A stretch of DNA of 26,681 bases from JBGLNJ01 sp964353405 (GTDB lineage Bacteria; Chloroflexota; Anaerolineae; Fen-1058): positions 1 to 26,681 of the forward strand of contig CAYGWJ010000183.1 of the NCBI GenBank assembly GCA_964353405.1, read 5' to 3'. This document shows positions 15,730 through 22,617 of this stretch, piece after piece (positions within the stretch are counted from its first letter, which is position 1; every line of letters starts with the position of its first letter). The position numbers and the translations under genes are program-made. The notes beneath the pieces are model-generated. The model saw only the letters and a program-made list of their open reading frames with translations, was not told the origin of the DNA and searched no databases.

Positions 15730-16505
15730 GACTTCAAGACCAAGTCGCCGTCGTCACAGGCGGAGGAAGTGGCATTGGTGCGGCGATCTGCCGGGCGTTC
15801 GCGGCGGAGGGCGCGCGGGTAGCAGTGGCCGACCTGCGCCCAGAGGCCGCCGAGCAGGTCGCCGCCGAAATCAGGCTGGCGGGTGGACAGGCCGCCGCGT
15901 GGAGCCTGAACGTGGCTGACCGTGCTACGGTCGAGCACGCCGCCGACGAGATCGCAACCCGATTCGGGCCGGTTGACATCTGGGTGAATAACGCCGGCAT
16001 CGCACGAGTGGTACCTTTCCAAGAGTGCACAGATGATTTGTGGGACCAAATCCTCCGGGTCAATCTCAAGGGCACGTTCATCGGCTGCCAGGTGGCGCTG
16101 CGCCAGATGCTCCCCCGCCAACGCGGCGTGATCCTGAACATGTCGTCGCAGTCAGGCAAGACGGGCAACAGCCAATACGCGGCCTACTGCGCCAGCAAGT
16201 TCGGCATCATCGGGCTGACGCAGTCGCTGGCGATAGAGTTCGCCCGCGACGGCATCCGGGTGAACGCGCTGTGTCCGGGGGTCGTCCTCACGGCGCTCTG
16301 GGACGAGCAGCACATCAGCGATTACGGGCGCAAGCGCGCTATGAAGCCGGAGGACGTCCGGCCCTATCTGGAGAGCAAAGTCCCCATGGGCCGGCTATGC
16401 GTCCCGGAGGATGTGGCCCAGACGGCGGTGTTCCTGGCCAGCGACGATGCCGCATACATTACGGGGCAAGCCATCAACGTCTCTGGCGGAAGCGTTATGC
16501 ACTAG
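15726..16505 (+). CDS. Short-chain dehydrogenase/reductase, sorbitol/meso-butanediol dehydrogenase-like
   Basis: The 259-residue classical SDR has TGGGSGIG (11-18), NNAG (88-91), Ser141 in NMSSQSG, and Tyr154 with Lys158 (YCASK). The C-terminal AYITGQAINVSGGSVMH is intact. The frame is open to a GTG at 15717, but I take the ATG at 15726 because it forms the ATGA overlap with the preceding stop and is followed by RLQDQVAVVTGGG, the normal beginning. The insert ALWDEQHISDYGRKRAMKP (after the active-site lysine helix) matches sugar alcohol dehydrogenases, where it closes over the substrate. It is followed 15 bases later by the class II aldolase, so the operon continues. Confidence 0.9.
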   Translation: MRLQDQVAVVTGGGSGIGAAICRAFAAEGARVAVADLRPEAAEQVAAEIRLAGGQAAAWSLNVADRATVEHAADEIATRFGPVDIWVNNAGIARVVPFQECTDDLWDQILRVNLKGTFIGCQVALRQMLPRQRGVILNMSSQSGKTGNSQYAAYCASKFGIIGLTQSLAIEFARDGIRVNALCPGVVLTALWDEQHISDYGRKRAMKPEDVRPYLESKVPMGRLCVPEDVAQTAVFLASDDAAYITGQAINVSGGSVMH

Positions 16506-16520
16506 AAGAGAGGAATCCCA

Positions 16521-17567
16521 ATGCCATTGATTACAGACTATCATCAGGTCAAAGAAACCTATCAGCAAGCTGCCGAGTTGGGGGTTGCGCTGCCTGTATT
16601 TTGCGCCGAGGACCGGGAGACGCTTGAAGCCATTCTGGCCGCCGGGCTTGAGCTGGGTAAACAGATCGGGGTGGAGGATCTGCCCATCGTTCCCGCCTGG
16701 ACCGTGCGCTATCCGGGGCGCGCTCAAATGACCCTGGTCACGGCGTGCGGCAACCCGCGCCTGGGCACCCGACTCATGTTTGGGGATTTGCGCACCTTTA
16801 TGGGAGAAGACAGCCCGTATCGAAAACTGCGTGTTATGCCGCACCTCGATCATGGTTTCCCGTGGCTGGATGGCGATATTATGGAGGAATATGCCGGTGA
16901 ATTCGCTTCGATCATGTGCGACGCCAGCGAGAAACCATTTGAGGAGAACATTCGGCTGACTGCCGAGTACGTGGAAAGGGTGCATGGCCGAGTGGTCGTC
17001 GAAGGCGCGGTGGACGAAATCTTTGAAGCCGGGTGCAGTGGACCAAAAAACGAACCGACCACCGTCGAACAAGCTCGCAGGTTTTTGAGCGAGACAGGAG
17101 TAGACATCATCGTGCCGAATGTAGGCACCGAACACCGTGCGACTGCCGACCAGGTACAGTACCGCTCCGACCGGGCGCGTGAACTCTGCGCTGCGGTCGG
17201 TAGGATACTTTGTCTGCATGGCACCTCTTCGGTGAAACCCGATGACCTACCTGGACTTCCGGAAGATGGTTTTGTCAAGATCAATATCTACACCACTCTG
17301 GCCGTGCATGGTGGTCAAGCGGTGGCGCGGAACGTGCTCCAGCACCTGCGAGATACCTTTAGCGAGGCGCAACTGCAGGAGTTGGTACAGGATGGCGCGC
17401 TGGCAGAGTCAATTCTTGCTGTGGACCGTCTTGAAAAGGGAGTGCCGATAAGGCCAAAACTGAATTGGGTCACCAATCCGCCGCGTCGGGATGCCTGGTT
17501 TGCTGCCGTCAAAGCCAGGTGTATCGAGTTCTTGCAAGTATTCAACTACAGGCGATATGCAGGGTGA
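16521..17567 (+). CDS. Class II (zinc) ketose-bisphosphate aldolase family protein
   Basis: This 348-residue member of the FbaA/GatY/KbaY superfamily catalyses reversible retro-aldol cleavage of a ketose phosphate to dihydroxyacetone phosphate and an aldehyde. Likely active-site residues are the catalytic Asp110 and zinc ligand His111 in HLDHG, Asp134, Glu161 (VVVEGAVDE), and zinc ligands His205 (VGTEHR) and His233 (LHGTSS). The fold opening (LPVFCAEDRETLEAILAAG) is standard, but the inserted ACGNPRLGTR and GDLRTFMGEDSP segment differs from canonical fructose-bisphosphate aldolases, hinting at another substrate. A ribosome site (AGAGGA) lies about 8 bases before the ATG. Together with the PfkB kinase 23 bases downstream and the lyxose isomerase further on, it can form an isomerase-kinase-aldolase route (inference). 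Confidence 0.88.
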   Translation: MPLITDYHQVKETYQQAAELGVALPVFCAEDRETLEAILAAGLELGKQIGVEDLPIVPAWTVRYPGRAQMTLVTACGNPRLGTRLMFGDLRTFMGEDSPYRKLRVMPHLDHGFPWLDGDIMEEYAGEFASIMCDASEKPFEENIRLTAEYVERVHGRVVVEGAVDEIFEAGCSGPKNEPTTVEQARRFLSETGVDIIVPNVGTEHRATADQVQYRSDRARELCAAVGRILCLHGTSSVKPDDLPGLPEDGFVKINIYTTLAVHGGQAVARNVLQHLRDTFSEAQLQELVQDGALAESILAVDRLEKGVPIRPKLNWVTNPPRRDAWFAAVKARCIEFLQVFNYRRYAG

Positions 17568-17590
17568 CGGGAAGGAGATGCCGAACAGAC

Positions 17591-18757
17591 ATGACGATTG
17601 AGGCAGTCGTCGCCGGGCTCATTTGCCTGGATATCATCCCTCGTTTTTCAGGACCCGCAACTTTGCTGCCAGGCCGGCACACCGAAGTGGGCGGGACTAC
17701 TCTTTCAACCGGTGGCGCAGTGCCCAATACCGGCCTGGCTCTGCATCGGCTCGGCGTTGCCACTTGCCTGATGGGCAAAATTGGCGATGACTTGTTCGGT
17801 CAGGCGATCCTCCGCATCATCCGGAGCCAGAAGCCAGAACTGGCCGAGGGGATGGTGGTGGTGCCGGGTGAAACGACGGCGTACTCGGTGGTGATCAACC
17901 CGCCAGGGGTTGATCGGATGTTCATTTATTGCGCTGGGGCCAATCATTCGTTCGGCGCACAGGACATCCGCTATGACCTGGTGGGTCAGGCGCGCCTATT
18001 TCACCTGGGCTATCCACCTTTTATGAGGCGATTGTACTTTGAAGGCGGTCGTGAGCTGACCGAAATCTTGTGTCGCGTCAAGGCACTGGGCGTCACGACG
18101 TCGCTAGATATGGCTCTACCCGATGTATCTGGTCCAAGCGGGCAGGTGGATTGGTCGGCTTGGCTGCGCGCCACCCTACCGTACGTCGACTTGTTTCTTC
18201 CCAGCGCGGACGAGCTGTGTTTTATGCTGAATCGCGAACGTTTCCTGTGCGGAGGTGAATTGAACCCCGACGAAGTACAAGAGTTGGCAGCCGAGTGTAT
18301 CGCATTAGGGGCCAAGGTTGTGGTCGTCAAGTGTAGTGACCGAGGCATATATGCCCGCACGAGTGCCGCCGAGCGATTGGCCGACATGGGCAGCGCGAGG
18401 CCCACGGCATATAAAGATTGGGCTGGCCGGGAAGTGTGGTCACCCGCCTTCCAGCCCGACCACGTGGCGGGCACGACCGGTGCCGGCGACGCGGCCATTG
18501 CCGGTTTCCTGGCTGCTCTGTTGCGGGGGTGGACATTGGAACAAAGTTTGACGATGGCCTGCGCGGTCGGAGCATGCAACGTAGAGGCCGCTGATGCCTT
18601 GAGCGGAATCCGAACCTGGGATGAAACACTGACACGGGTGCAGGCGGGCTGGCCGCAGTTGCCATTGAGCCTGCCGGAAACGCAATGGAAGTTCAATCCG
18701 GCGACCGGAGTGTGGCACGGCAATCAAGGTCCAGTGCGGCGCCATCCACAGGAGTGA
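17591..18757 (+). CDS. PfkB-family carbohydrate kinase
   Basis: This cytosolic ATP-dependent kinase of the ribokinase fold has 388 residues, longer than most PfkB proteins (about 310-330). The sugar-binding N-terminal motif is STGGAVPNTGLALHRLG (39-55). The C-terminal signature GTTGAGDAAIAGF (294-306) carries the anion hole and catalytic Asp300. Extra length comes from a loop around 255-290 and a tail of about 40 residues ending RRHPQE. The ATG at 17591 has GGAAGGAG 12 bases upstream. A longer frame to 17465 would overlap the aldolase and adds no conserved residues. It may phosphorylate the ketose (or keto-acid) that the neighbouring aldolase cleaves; substrate identity is open. The tandem of a class II aldolase and a PfkB kinase is typical of sugar degradation operons. 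Confidence 0.88.
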   Translation: MTIEAVVAGLICLDIIPRFSGPATLLPGRHTEVGGTTLSTGGAVPNTGLALHRLGVATCLMGKIGDDLFGQAILRIIRSQKPELAEGMVVVPGETTAYSVVINPPGVDRMFIYCAGANHSFGAQDIRYDLVGQARLFHLGYPPFMRRLYFEGGRELTEILCRVKALGVTTSLDMALPDVSGPSGQVDWSAWLRATLPYVDLFLPSADELCFMLNRERFLCGGELNPDEVQELAAECIALGAKVVVVKCSDRGIYARTSAAERLADMGSARPTAYKDWAGREVWSPAFQPDHVAGTTGAGDAAIAGFLAALLRGWTLEQSLTMACAVGACNVEAADALSGIRTWDETLTRVQAGWPQLPLSLPETQWKFNPATGVWHGNQGPVRRHPQE

Positions 18758-18872
18758 TAGCTACCTGGCAAGAGAACTCTACGAATGCCGATGATTGGCT
18801 TTTGAGCAGCATTCAGCTTGGACGCAGTCGAAAGGAGCAGACTCTGATTTGGACCTTGGACAACGAAAACTG

Positions 18873-18893
18873 ACTCGGCGTAGAATGCCGAGT
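18873..18893 (+). terminator. Hairpin downstream of the kinase gene, possible terminator
   Basis: ACTCGGC (18873-18879) and GCCGAGT (18887-18893) pair perfectly around a 7-base loop, 116 bases after the kinase stop. Only a pyrimidine-rich, not T-rich, tract follows, so intrinsic termination is uncertain. The same GCCGAGT word recurs at 19073-19079. The stretch 18758-18872 holds no gene I can see. Confidence 0.25.
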
Positions 18894-18910
18894 TCAACCC
18901 TTCTAACTTT

Positions 18911-19074
18911 GCACCTTAACATCGGCCTTACACCTGCACCGGCGCGGGGCGCGCTGACTTTTTGACCACCGGTTGGCGCGGGCGACGTTCGGGGCGAGTC
19001 CCCTTGGTTGGGAGATGGTCCTTTGAGTGTCCATGCCCCAACTATGCCACCCATCGGGCTAATTGTTAAGGTGC
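18911..19074. repeat. MITE-like segment bounded by 11-bp inverted repeats
   Basis: GCACCTTAACA at 18911-18921 is repeated in inverted orientation at 19064-19074 (TGTTAAGGTGC). The 164-base segment between the kinase and YhcH genes contains no plausible gene; an open frame on the minus strand there has no recognisable residues. Inside it, GGGGCGAGTCCCC forms a small hairpin. No clean target duplication is visible, so a miniature transposable element is only a suggestion; the ends could equally pair as a long-range stem. Confidence 0.35.
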
Positions 19075-19119
19075 CGAGTCAAAGCTAACATTTGTCCAAG
19101 TCCAAAAGAAGGTGATAAC

Positions 19120-19578
19120 ATGATCGTGACAGACCTTGAACATATCGTTGAGCAGGCTGTCTTGTCCCCGGCCCTGCGGCAGGCCATAGGCTTTTTGCAG
19201 CAGGCGCATCCCCAAGAACTGGCGGACGGGCGTGTAGAGATAGACGGGGACAAGGTGTATGCCCTGGTCCAGTCCTACGAGACGGCCGCAACCGACGAGC
19301 CGAGATTCGAAGCGCATCGCAAATATGTAGATGTGCAGTATCTCGCCTCAGGCGAGGAGGTCATCGGCTGGGCATTCATTGACAAGCTGATCGTCAACGT
19401 TCCCTATGATGAGGGAAAGGACGTATATTTGGGCCATGTGCCCCCACACGATATGACACCCGTCCGGCTGTCGTCGGGCCAGTTGGCAGTACTCTACCCT
19501 GCGGATGCGCACGCACCCAAGCTGGCGGCCGGCGCGCCGGCTTTGGTCAAAAAGATCGTCGTCAAAGTGGCCGTGTAG
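19120..19578 (+). CDS. YhcH/YjgK/YiaL (DUF386) family protein, sugar-pathway cupin
   Basis: The 152-residue cupin of the EbgC/YhcH family shows the conserved EAHRKYVDVQYLASGEE region, the ADAHAPKL segment (family usually FPxDxHxP) and the terminal VKKIVVKV strand. Family members accompany sialic acid, galactoside and 2,3-diketo-L-gulonate pathways and are thought to act on sugars or sugar anomers, although the reaction is not settled. I chose the ATG at 19120 (AAGGTGAT just upstream) because the longer frame from 19063 runs through the inverted repeat. Next to a DapA/NanA-family aldolase it recalls nan-type operons, but the other nan genes are absent. The length matches the family. Confidence 0.88.
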   Translation: MIVTDLEHIVEQAVLSPALRQAIGFLQQAHPQELADGRVEIDGDKVYALVQSYETAATDEPRFEAHRKYVDVQYLASGEEVIGWAFIDKLIVNVPYDEGKDVYLGHVPPHDMTPVRLSSGQLAVLYPADAHAPKLAAGAPALVKKIVVKVAV

Positions 19579-19591
19579 CGAGGAGATGCCC

Positions 19592-19761
19592 ATGACCGGG
19601 AAAGAACCGTGCGTATCGAAGCTTATGTCCGCGACACCTTTGCTTTGATGGGCGACAAACGTCGCTTTGTGTTTGCTTCCAGTTGCAACACTTTTCCACG
19701 GACGCCTTACCAGAACTTGGTGGCGTTCCGAGACGCAGCCTGGAAGTATGGCCCACTATAG
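19592..19761 (+). pseudogene. UroD-family gene with internal deletion (start and 3' end only)
   Basis: GAGGAG (19580-19585) and an ATG at 19592 begin MTGKE, a typical UroD-family start (compare NSKERV in the gene at 8525). Only a few codons later, in a shifted frame, the sequence reads as the C-terminus of the same family: VRIEAYVRDTFALMGDKRRF, then VFASSCNTFPRTPYQNL and VAFRDAAWKYG, ending at TAG 19759-19761. About 300 central codons are missing. The fragment's RRFVFASSCNT loop differs from the GGGYILCSSNS loop of the 8525 protein, so it comes from a different paralogue. It sits between the YhcH and DapA-type genes, which suggests that an intact pathway once had a UroD-like step here. Confidence 0.5.
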
Positions 19762-19772
19762 GCTCAGCGTAC

Positions 19773-19792
19773 AGTGGTACTGAGTTATCACT
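19773..19792 (+). promoter_or_regulatory. Dyad upstream of the DapA-type gene
   Basis: AGTGGTA (19773-19779) and TATCACT (19786-19792) are inverted copies with one mismatch around a 6-base centre, ending 21 bases before the ATG of the next gene. It could be an operator or a small hairpin in the leader; no matching promoter hexamers were found with confidence. Confidence 0.25.
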
Positions 19793-19813
19793 CAATTCAT
19801 CGGAGGAAAGACT

Positions 19814-20740
19814 ATGGAGCACACCGAATTGTCAGGAGTCATCGTTCCCATCATCACCCCCGTAGATGACCAGGACCAGGTTGCCGAGACCGCGTTCCGA
19901 CAAGTCATCCGGCGACTCGTCGAGGCCGGCGTCCATGGCCTCTTTGTCGGCGGCTCGGCGGGCGAAGGCCCACTCCTCACCGCCCGCGAGTGGCAGCGGA
20001 TGATGGAAATCGCATTGGACGAAGCCGGGGGTGCGCTGCCACTCTTGGGTGGCGCGATTGACACTTCGACTCAGAGGGTCAAAGAGCGGATCAAGATTCT
20101 GGCTGATATCGGTTACAAGTATTTCGTCGTCACGCCCACCTTTTACACCACGCTCAAGACGCCCGACGAGCACCTGAGGTTGTTCGCCGAGTGCGCAGAC
20201 GGCAGTCGTGGGATGTCTATGATCGCCTACAATATTCCCTCGTGCACCAACTCTGATATTCCGGTCGAGATCGTGGTCGAGCTGGCTCGACGCGGCTTGA
20301 TCAAGTACTGCAAGGAAAGCTCAGGGAATCTGGCCTACTTTAAACGCCTGATCGCCGAAGCCGCTCCATTTGGGCTCAAACTATTCATGGGCGACGAACC
20401 CGGCATCGCCGAGGGCTGGCGGGTTGGCGCCTGCGGAATCGTGCCAGTGTGCGGCAATCTTGAACCACAGACGTTTATCCGCTCGTACCAGGCAGCCCAG
20501 AAACAGGATTGGGAAGAGGTGGACTGTGTGCAAGAGCGCATCATGGTCTTGCGCGAATACCTGCCACTTGCCGCGCCTAACTGGATTGCAGGCATCAAGT
20601 ACGCGCTGGCCAGTCTGGGTATCGGCACGGGCAAACCGGTCTCGCCACTGGAGCCACTGAACGCCGATCAAAAGCGAAAGCTCGACGAGTTTGTGCGCGC
20701 GCTGCCGAGCACCGTGTTGCAATATGCTGAGCAGGGCTAG
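19814..20740 (+). CDS. DapA/NanA-family aldolase (class I, Schiff-base)
   Basis: The 308-residue TIM barrel belongs to the dihydrodipicolinate synthase/N-acetylneuraminate lyase superfamily. The Schiff-base lysine is Lys167 in KYCKESSGN, and the proton-relay Tyr139 lies in AYNIP. The pyruvate-binding loop, usually GTTGE, here reads GGSAGEG (46-52), pointing to an aldolase for a sugar-derived 2-keto-3-deoxy acid, not lysine synthesis. GGAGGA lies 6 bases before the ATG. Neighbours (YhcH upstream, lyxose isomerase downstream) support a catabolic role yielding pyruvate plus an aldehyde. A sialic-acid lyase is possible given YhcH and the Asp-box propeller, but no NanE- or NanK-type partner is seen; a KDG- or keto-deoxypentonate aldolase is equally likely. 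Confidence 0.88.
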   Translation: MEHTELSGVIVPIITPVDDQDQVAETAFRQVIRRLVEAGVHGLFVGGSAGEGPLLTAREWQRMMEIALDEAGGALPLLGGAIDTSTQRVKERIKILADIGYKYFVVTPTFYTTLKTPDEHLRLFAECADGSRGMSMIAYNIPSCTNSDIPVEIVVELARRGLIKYCKESSGNLAYFKRLIAEAAPFGLKLFMGDEPGIAEGWRVGACGIVPVCGNLEPQTFIRSYQAAQKQDWEEVDCVQERIMVLREYLPLAAPNWIAGIKYALASLGIGTGKPVSPLEPLNADQKRKLDEFVRALPSTVLQYAEQG

Positions 20741-20833
20741 GGCTGCCTGCTGAACGGCCGGCGGGACTCGACACGGGCTTGGTTTACGGCTTCTGGGAGG
20801 ATGGCCGCCATACTACATACAAGGAGATGCACG

Positions 20834-21529
20834 ATGAAACGCTCAGAGATCAATGCCATCATACGAGACGCCGATGCTTTCATCCGAAAGCACGGCTTTC
20901 ACCTGCCGCCATTCGCCTACTGGTCACCGGCCGACTGGGCAACCAAAGGCAAGGAAGTGCGCGAGATCGTGGACAACCAGATGGGTTGGGACATCACCGA
21001 TTTCGGATTGGGCGAATACAAAAGGAAGGGCTTGTTCTTGTTCACCACCCGCAACGGCAACCCGGACAACCTGAAGCGGATGCAGGGCAAGCTCTATGCT
21101 GAAAAAATCATGATCGTGGGCGTAGATCAGGTCACGCCGTTGCACTTTCACTGGAGCAAAATGGAGGACATCATCAACCGGGGCGGCGGCAAGCTGGTGA
21201 TCCAACTCTACAATTCGACGCCGGACGACCAGTTGGCCGACACCGACGTGATGGTGAGCATAGATGGGGTCAGGTGTGTGGTCAAAGCCGGCGGCTTTGT
21301 CGAGCTGACGCCCGGAGAGAGCATTTCCTTGCCCATGCGCCTGTATCACCGGTTCTGGGGGGCAGCAGAGCGCGTCCTGGTGGGCGAAGTGTCCGTGGTG
21401 AACGACGACAAATCGGACAATCGCTTTTACGATCCGATCGGCCGCTTCCCTGCCATTGAAGAAGACGAACCGCCGCTCTATTTGTTAGTCACTGACTATG
21501 CCCGGCATTATCGTCCAACTCTGTCCTGA
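20834..21529 (+). CDS. D-lyxose/D-mannose isomerase-like cupin
   Basis: The 231-residue protein matches the D-lyxose ketol-isomerase family (YdaE type) in length and layout. The cupin metal site is visible as His104 and His106 (PLHFHW), Glu111 (KMEDII) and His172 (YHRFW). The N-terminal half, with the KHGFHLPPFAYWSP and GWDITDFG segments, is characteristic. The family converts D-lyxose to D-xylulose, and often D-mannose to D-fructose, with a divalent metal. The ATG at 20834 has AAGGAG 8 bases upstream; the longer frame to 20801 has no better site. It gives the island an entry step that makes a ketose for the PfkB kinase and class II aldolase encoded upstream (inference). The operon spacing to the DapA-type gene is 93 bases. 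Confidence 0.87.
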   Translation: MKRSEINAIIRDADAFIRKHGFHLPPFAYWSPADWATKGKEVREIVDNQMGWDITDFGLGEYKRKGLFLFTTRNGNPDNLKRMQGKLYAEKIMIVGVDQVTPLHFHWSKMEDIINRGGGKLVIQLYNSTPDDQLADTDVMVSIDGVRCVVKAGGFVELTPGESISLPMRLYHRFWGAAERVLVGEVSVVNDDKSDNRFYDPIGRFPAIEEDEPPLYLLVTDYARHYRPTLS

Positions 21530-21554
21530 ACAAAACCTTTTTGGGGAGTCGCTC

Positions 21555-21813
21555 ATGAGTATGACACCCCAAAAGATTGTCTTCGAGGCGCCCTATCGCG
21601 CGGCAGGCTATGTGACCGAATTGGCCAACTTCGCCGCACGCCGCGATCGGCCTGTACAAGGCCTGCCAGAAACTCGACTATGCCGAGATCGAGAAATGGG
21701 CGGACGTCATCGCGCCGTGTGGCTTCAGCATGGTCTTGGGGGGCCGCTACGGCATAACGCACGGGCGCGGCATTGCGTCGGTGATGGTAGCTTGTTTGGA
21801 GCACTCGCGCCCC
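21555..21813 (+). pseudogene. Unrecognised broken ORF ahead of the truncated SDR
   Basis: An ATG at 21555 begins SMTPQKIVFEAPYRAAGY followed by VTELANFAAR; around 21640 the plausible coding frame shifts, continuing as AIGLYKACQKLDYAEIEKWA, DVIAPCGFSMVLGG and so on, in the frame that later becomes the SDR. Both parts have a natural composition and together look like one protein split by a frameshift. I do not recognise the family. The upstream GGGGAG (21543-21548) could be its ribosome site. It lies 25 bases after the lyxose isomerase stop and so was probably the next gene of that operon. Its 3' end appears lost at the join with the SDR near 21813. Confidence 0.35.
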
Positions 21814-22611
21814 GGTGCGGCGCGTGGCCTGGGGCGACAAGCGGCGCTGGCACTGGCAGAGGCTGGCGCAGACGTGACCATCTGCGACTTGTTGGAAGAA
21901 GACGGCAAACGCACCGAGGCCGAGATCGCCGGTTTGGGGCGGCGAGCCCAATATGGCAAGGTGGATGTCACTCGTTCGGACGAAATTGAGCCTTTTGTCC
22001 AGACGGTGATTGACCGGCTTGGCAAAATGGACATCCTCATGAACAACGCCGGTATACCTTCGGATGGCTTGTCATTGGACGAAGAGAGCGATGAAGCCTG
22101 GCGGCGAATGATAGACACCAACCTCTCCAGCATGTTCTATGTTGCCAAGCCGGTGGCCAGATGTATGATCGCCCGTGGCGAGGGCGGTGTCATCATCAAC
22201 ATGTCCTCGATTAACGCGCTGGTCATCAGCAACATTGTCCCGCGCCATAACGTGCCCTATTGCGTAGCCAAAGCGGGAGTTGCCCAGTTGACCAAGGAAA
22301 TGGCGTCGGATTGGGCGCAGTACAACATCCGGGTGAACGCCATCGCTCCCGGCTATATACCGACTGCACAGACGGATGCCAGCCGCCGATATCCTGAAAT
22401 TGTCGAGAGGATCGTTGCGAATACGCCCATGAAGCGCTACGGGCAAGAAGAAGAGCTAAAGGGGCTGGTGGTCTTTTTGGCGTCGCCAGCGTCGTCGTTC
22501 ATGACCGGCAGCCTGGTAGTGATGGGCCGAGTACCGGCCCCAGAACCAGGGGCCGTCCACGTGGCGGTGGACGTTGACGATTTTGCGAGCGCGATATTCC
22601 TGAAACTCTAG
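21730..22611 (+). pseudogene. Short-chain dehydrogenase lacking both natural ends
   Basis: The body is a normal SDR: GAARGLGRQ (from 21814), the NNAGIP strand, Ser160 in NMSS, and Tyr177 with Lys181 (YCVAK). But the first beta strand and the Thr of TGxxxGxG are missing; in frame before them lies the tail of the unrecognised broken ORF. At the other end the usual terminal Asp-Gly-Gly region should follow FMTGSLVVM, yet from about 22520 the frame runs through sequence that on the minus strand encodes the start of a radical-SAM protein, giving a meaningless tail PAPEPGAVHVAVDVDDFA to the stop at 22611. A protein could be made from the ATG at 21730, but without its cofactor-binding start it is unlikely to be active. 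Two rearrangement joins bracket this gene. Confidence 0.6.
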
Positions 22612-22617
22612 TTTCAT
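22456..22617 (-). pseudogene. 5' stub of an SPL-type radical-SAM protein gene
   Basis: On the minus strand an ATG at 22617-22615 overlaps the stop of the AlkD-like gene (ATGA). It reads MKLEFQEYRARKIVNVHRHV then DGPWFWGRYSAHHY. The HVDGxWFWxxYSAHxY pattern immediately precedes the cysteine motif in radical-SAM proteins related to spore photoproduct lyase. The next residues should contain the GCxxxCxxC cluster motif, but homology stops at about 22516, where the sequence becomes the antisense of the SDR; the frame then stops at 22456-22458. So only about 34 codons survive. The overlap shows that the AlkD-like and radical-SAM genes were a two-gene operon before the rearrangement. The family call is from memory of the motif. 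Confidence 0.55.

Noticed and set aside
19814..20740. Lysine-biosynthesis dihydrodipicolinate synthase
   Set aside because: The pyruvate loop departs from GTTGE and the neighbours are sugar catabolic genes.
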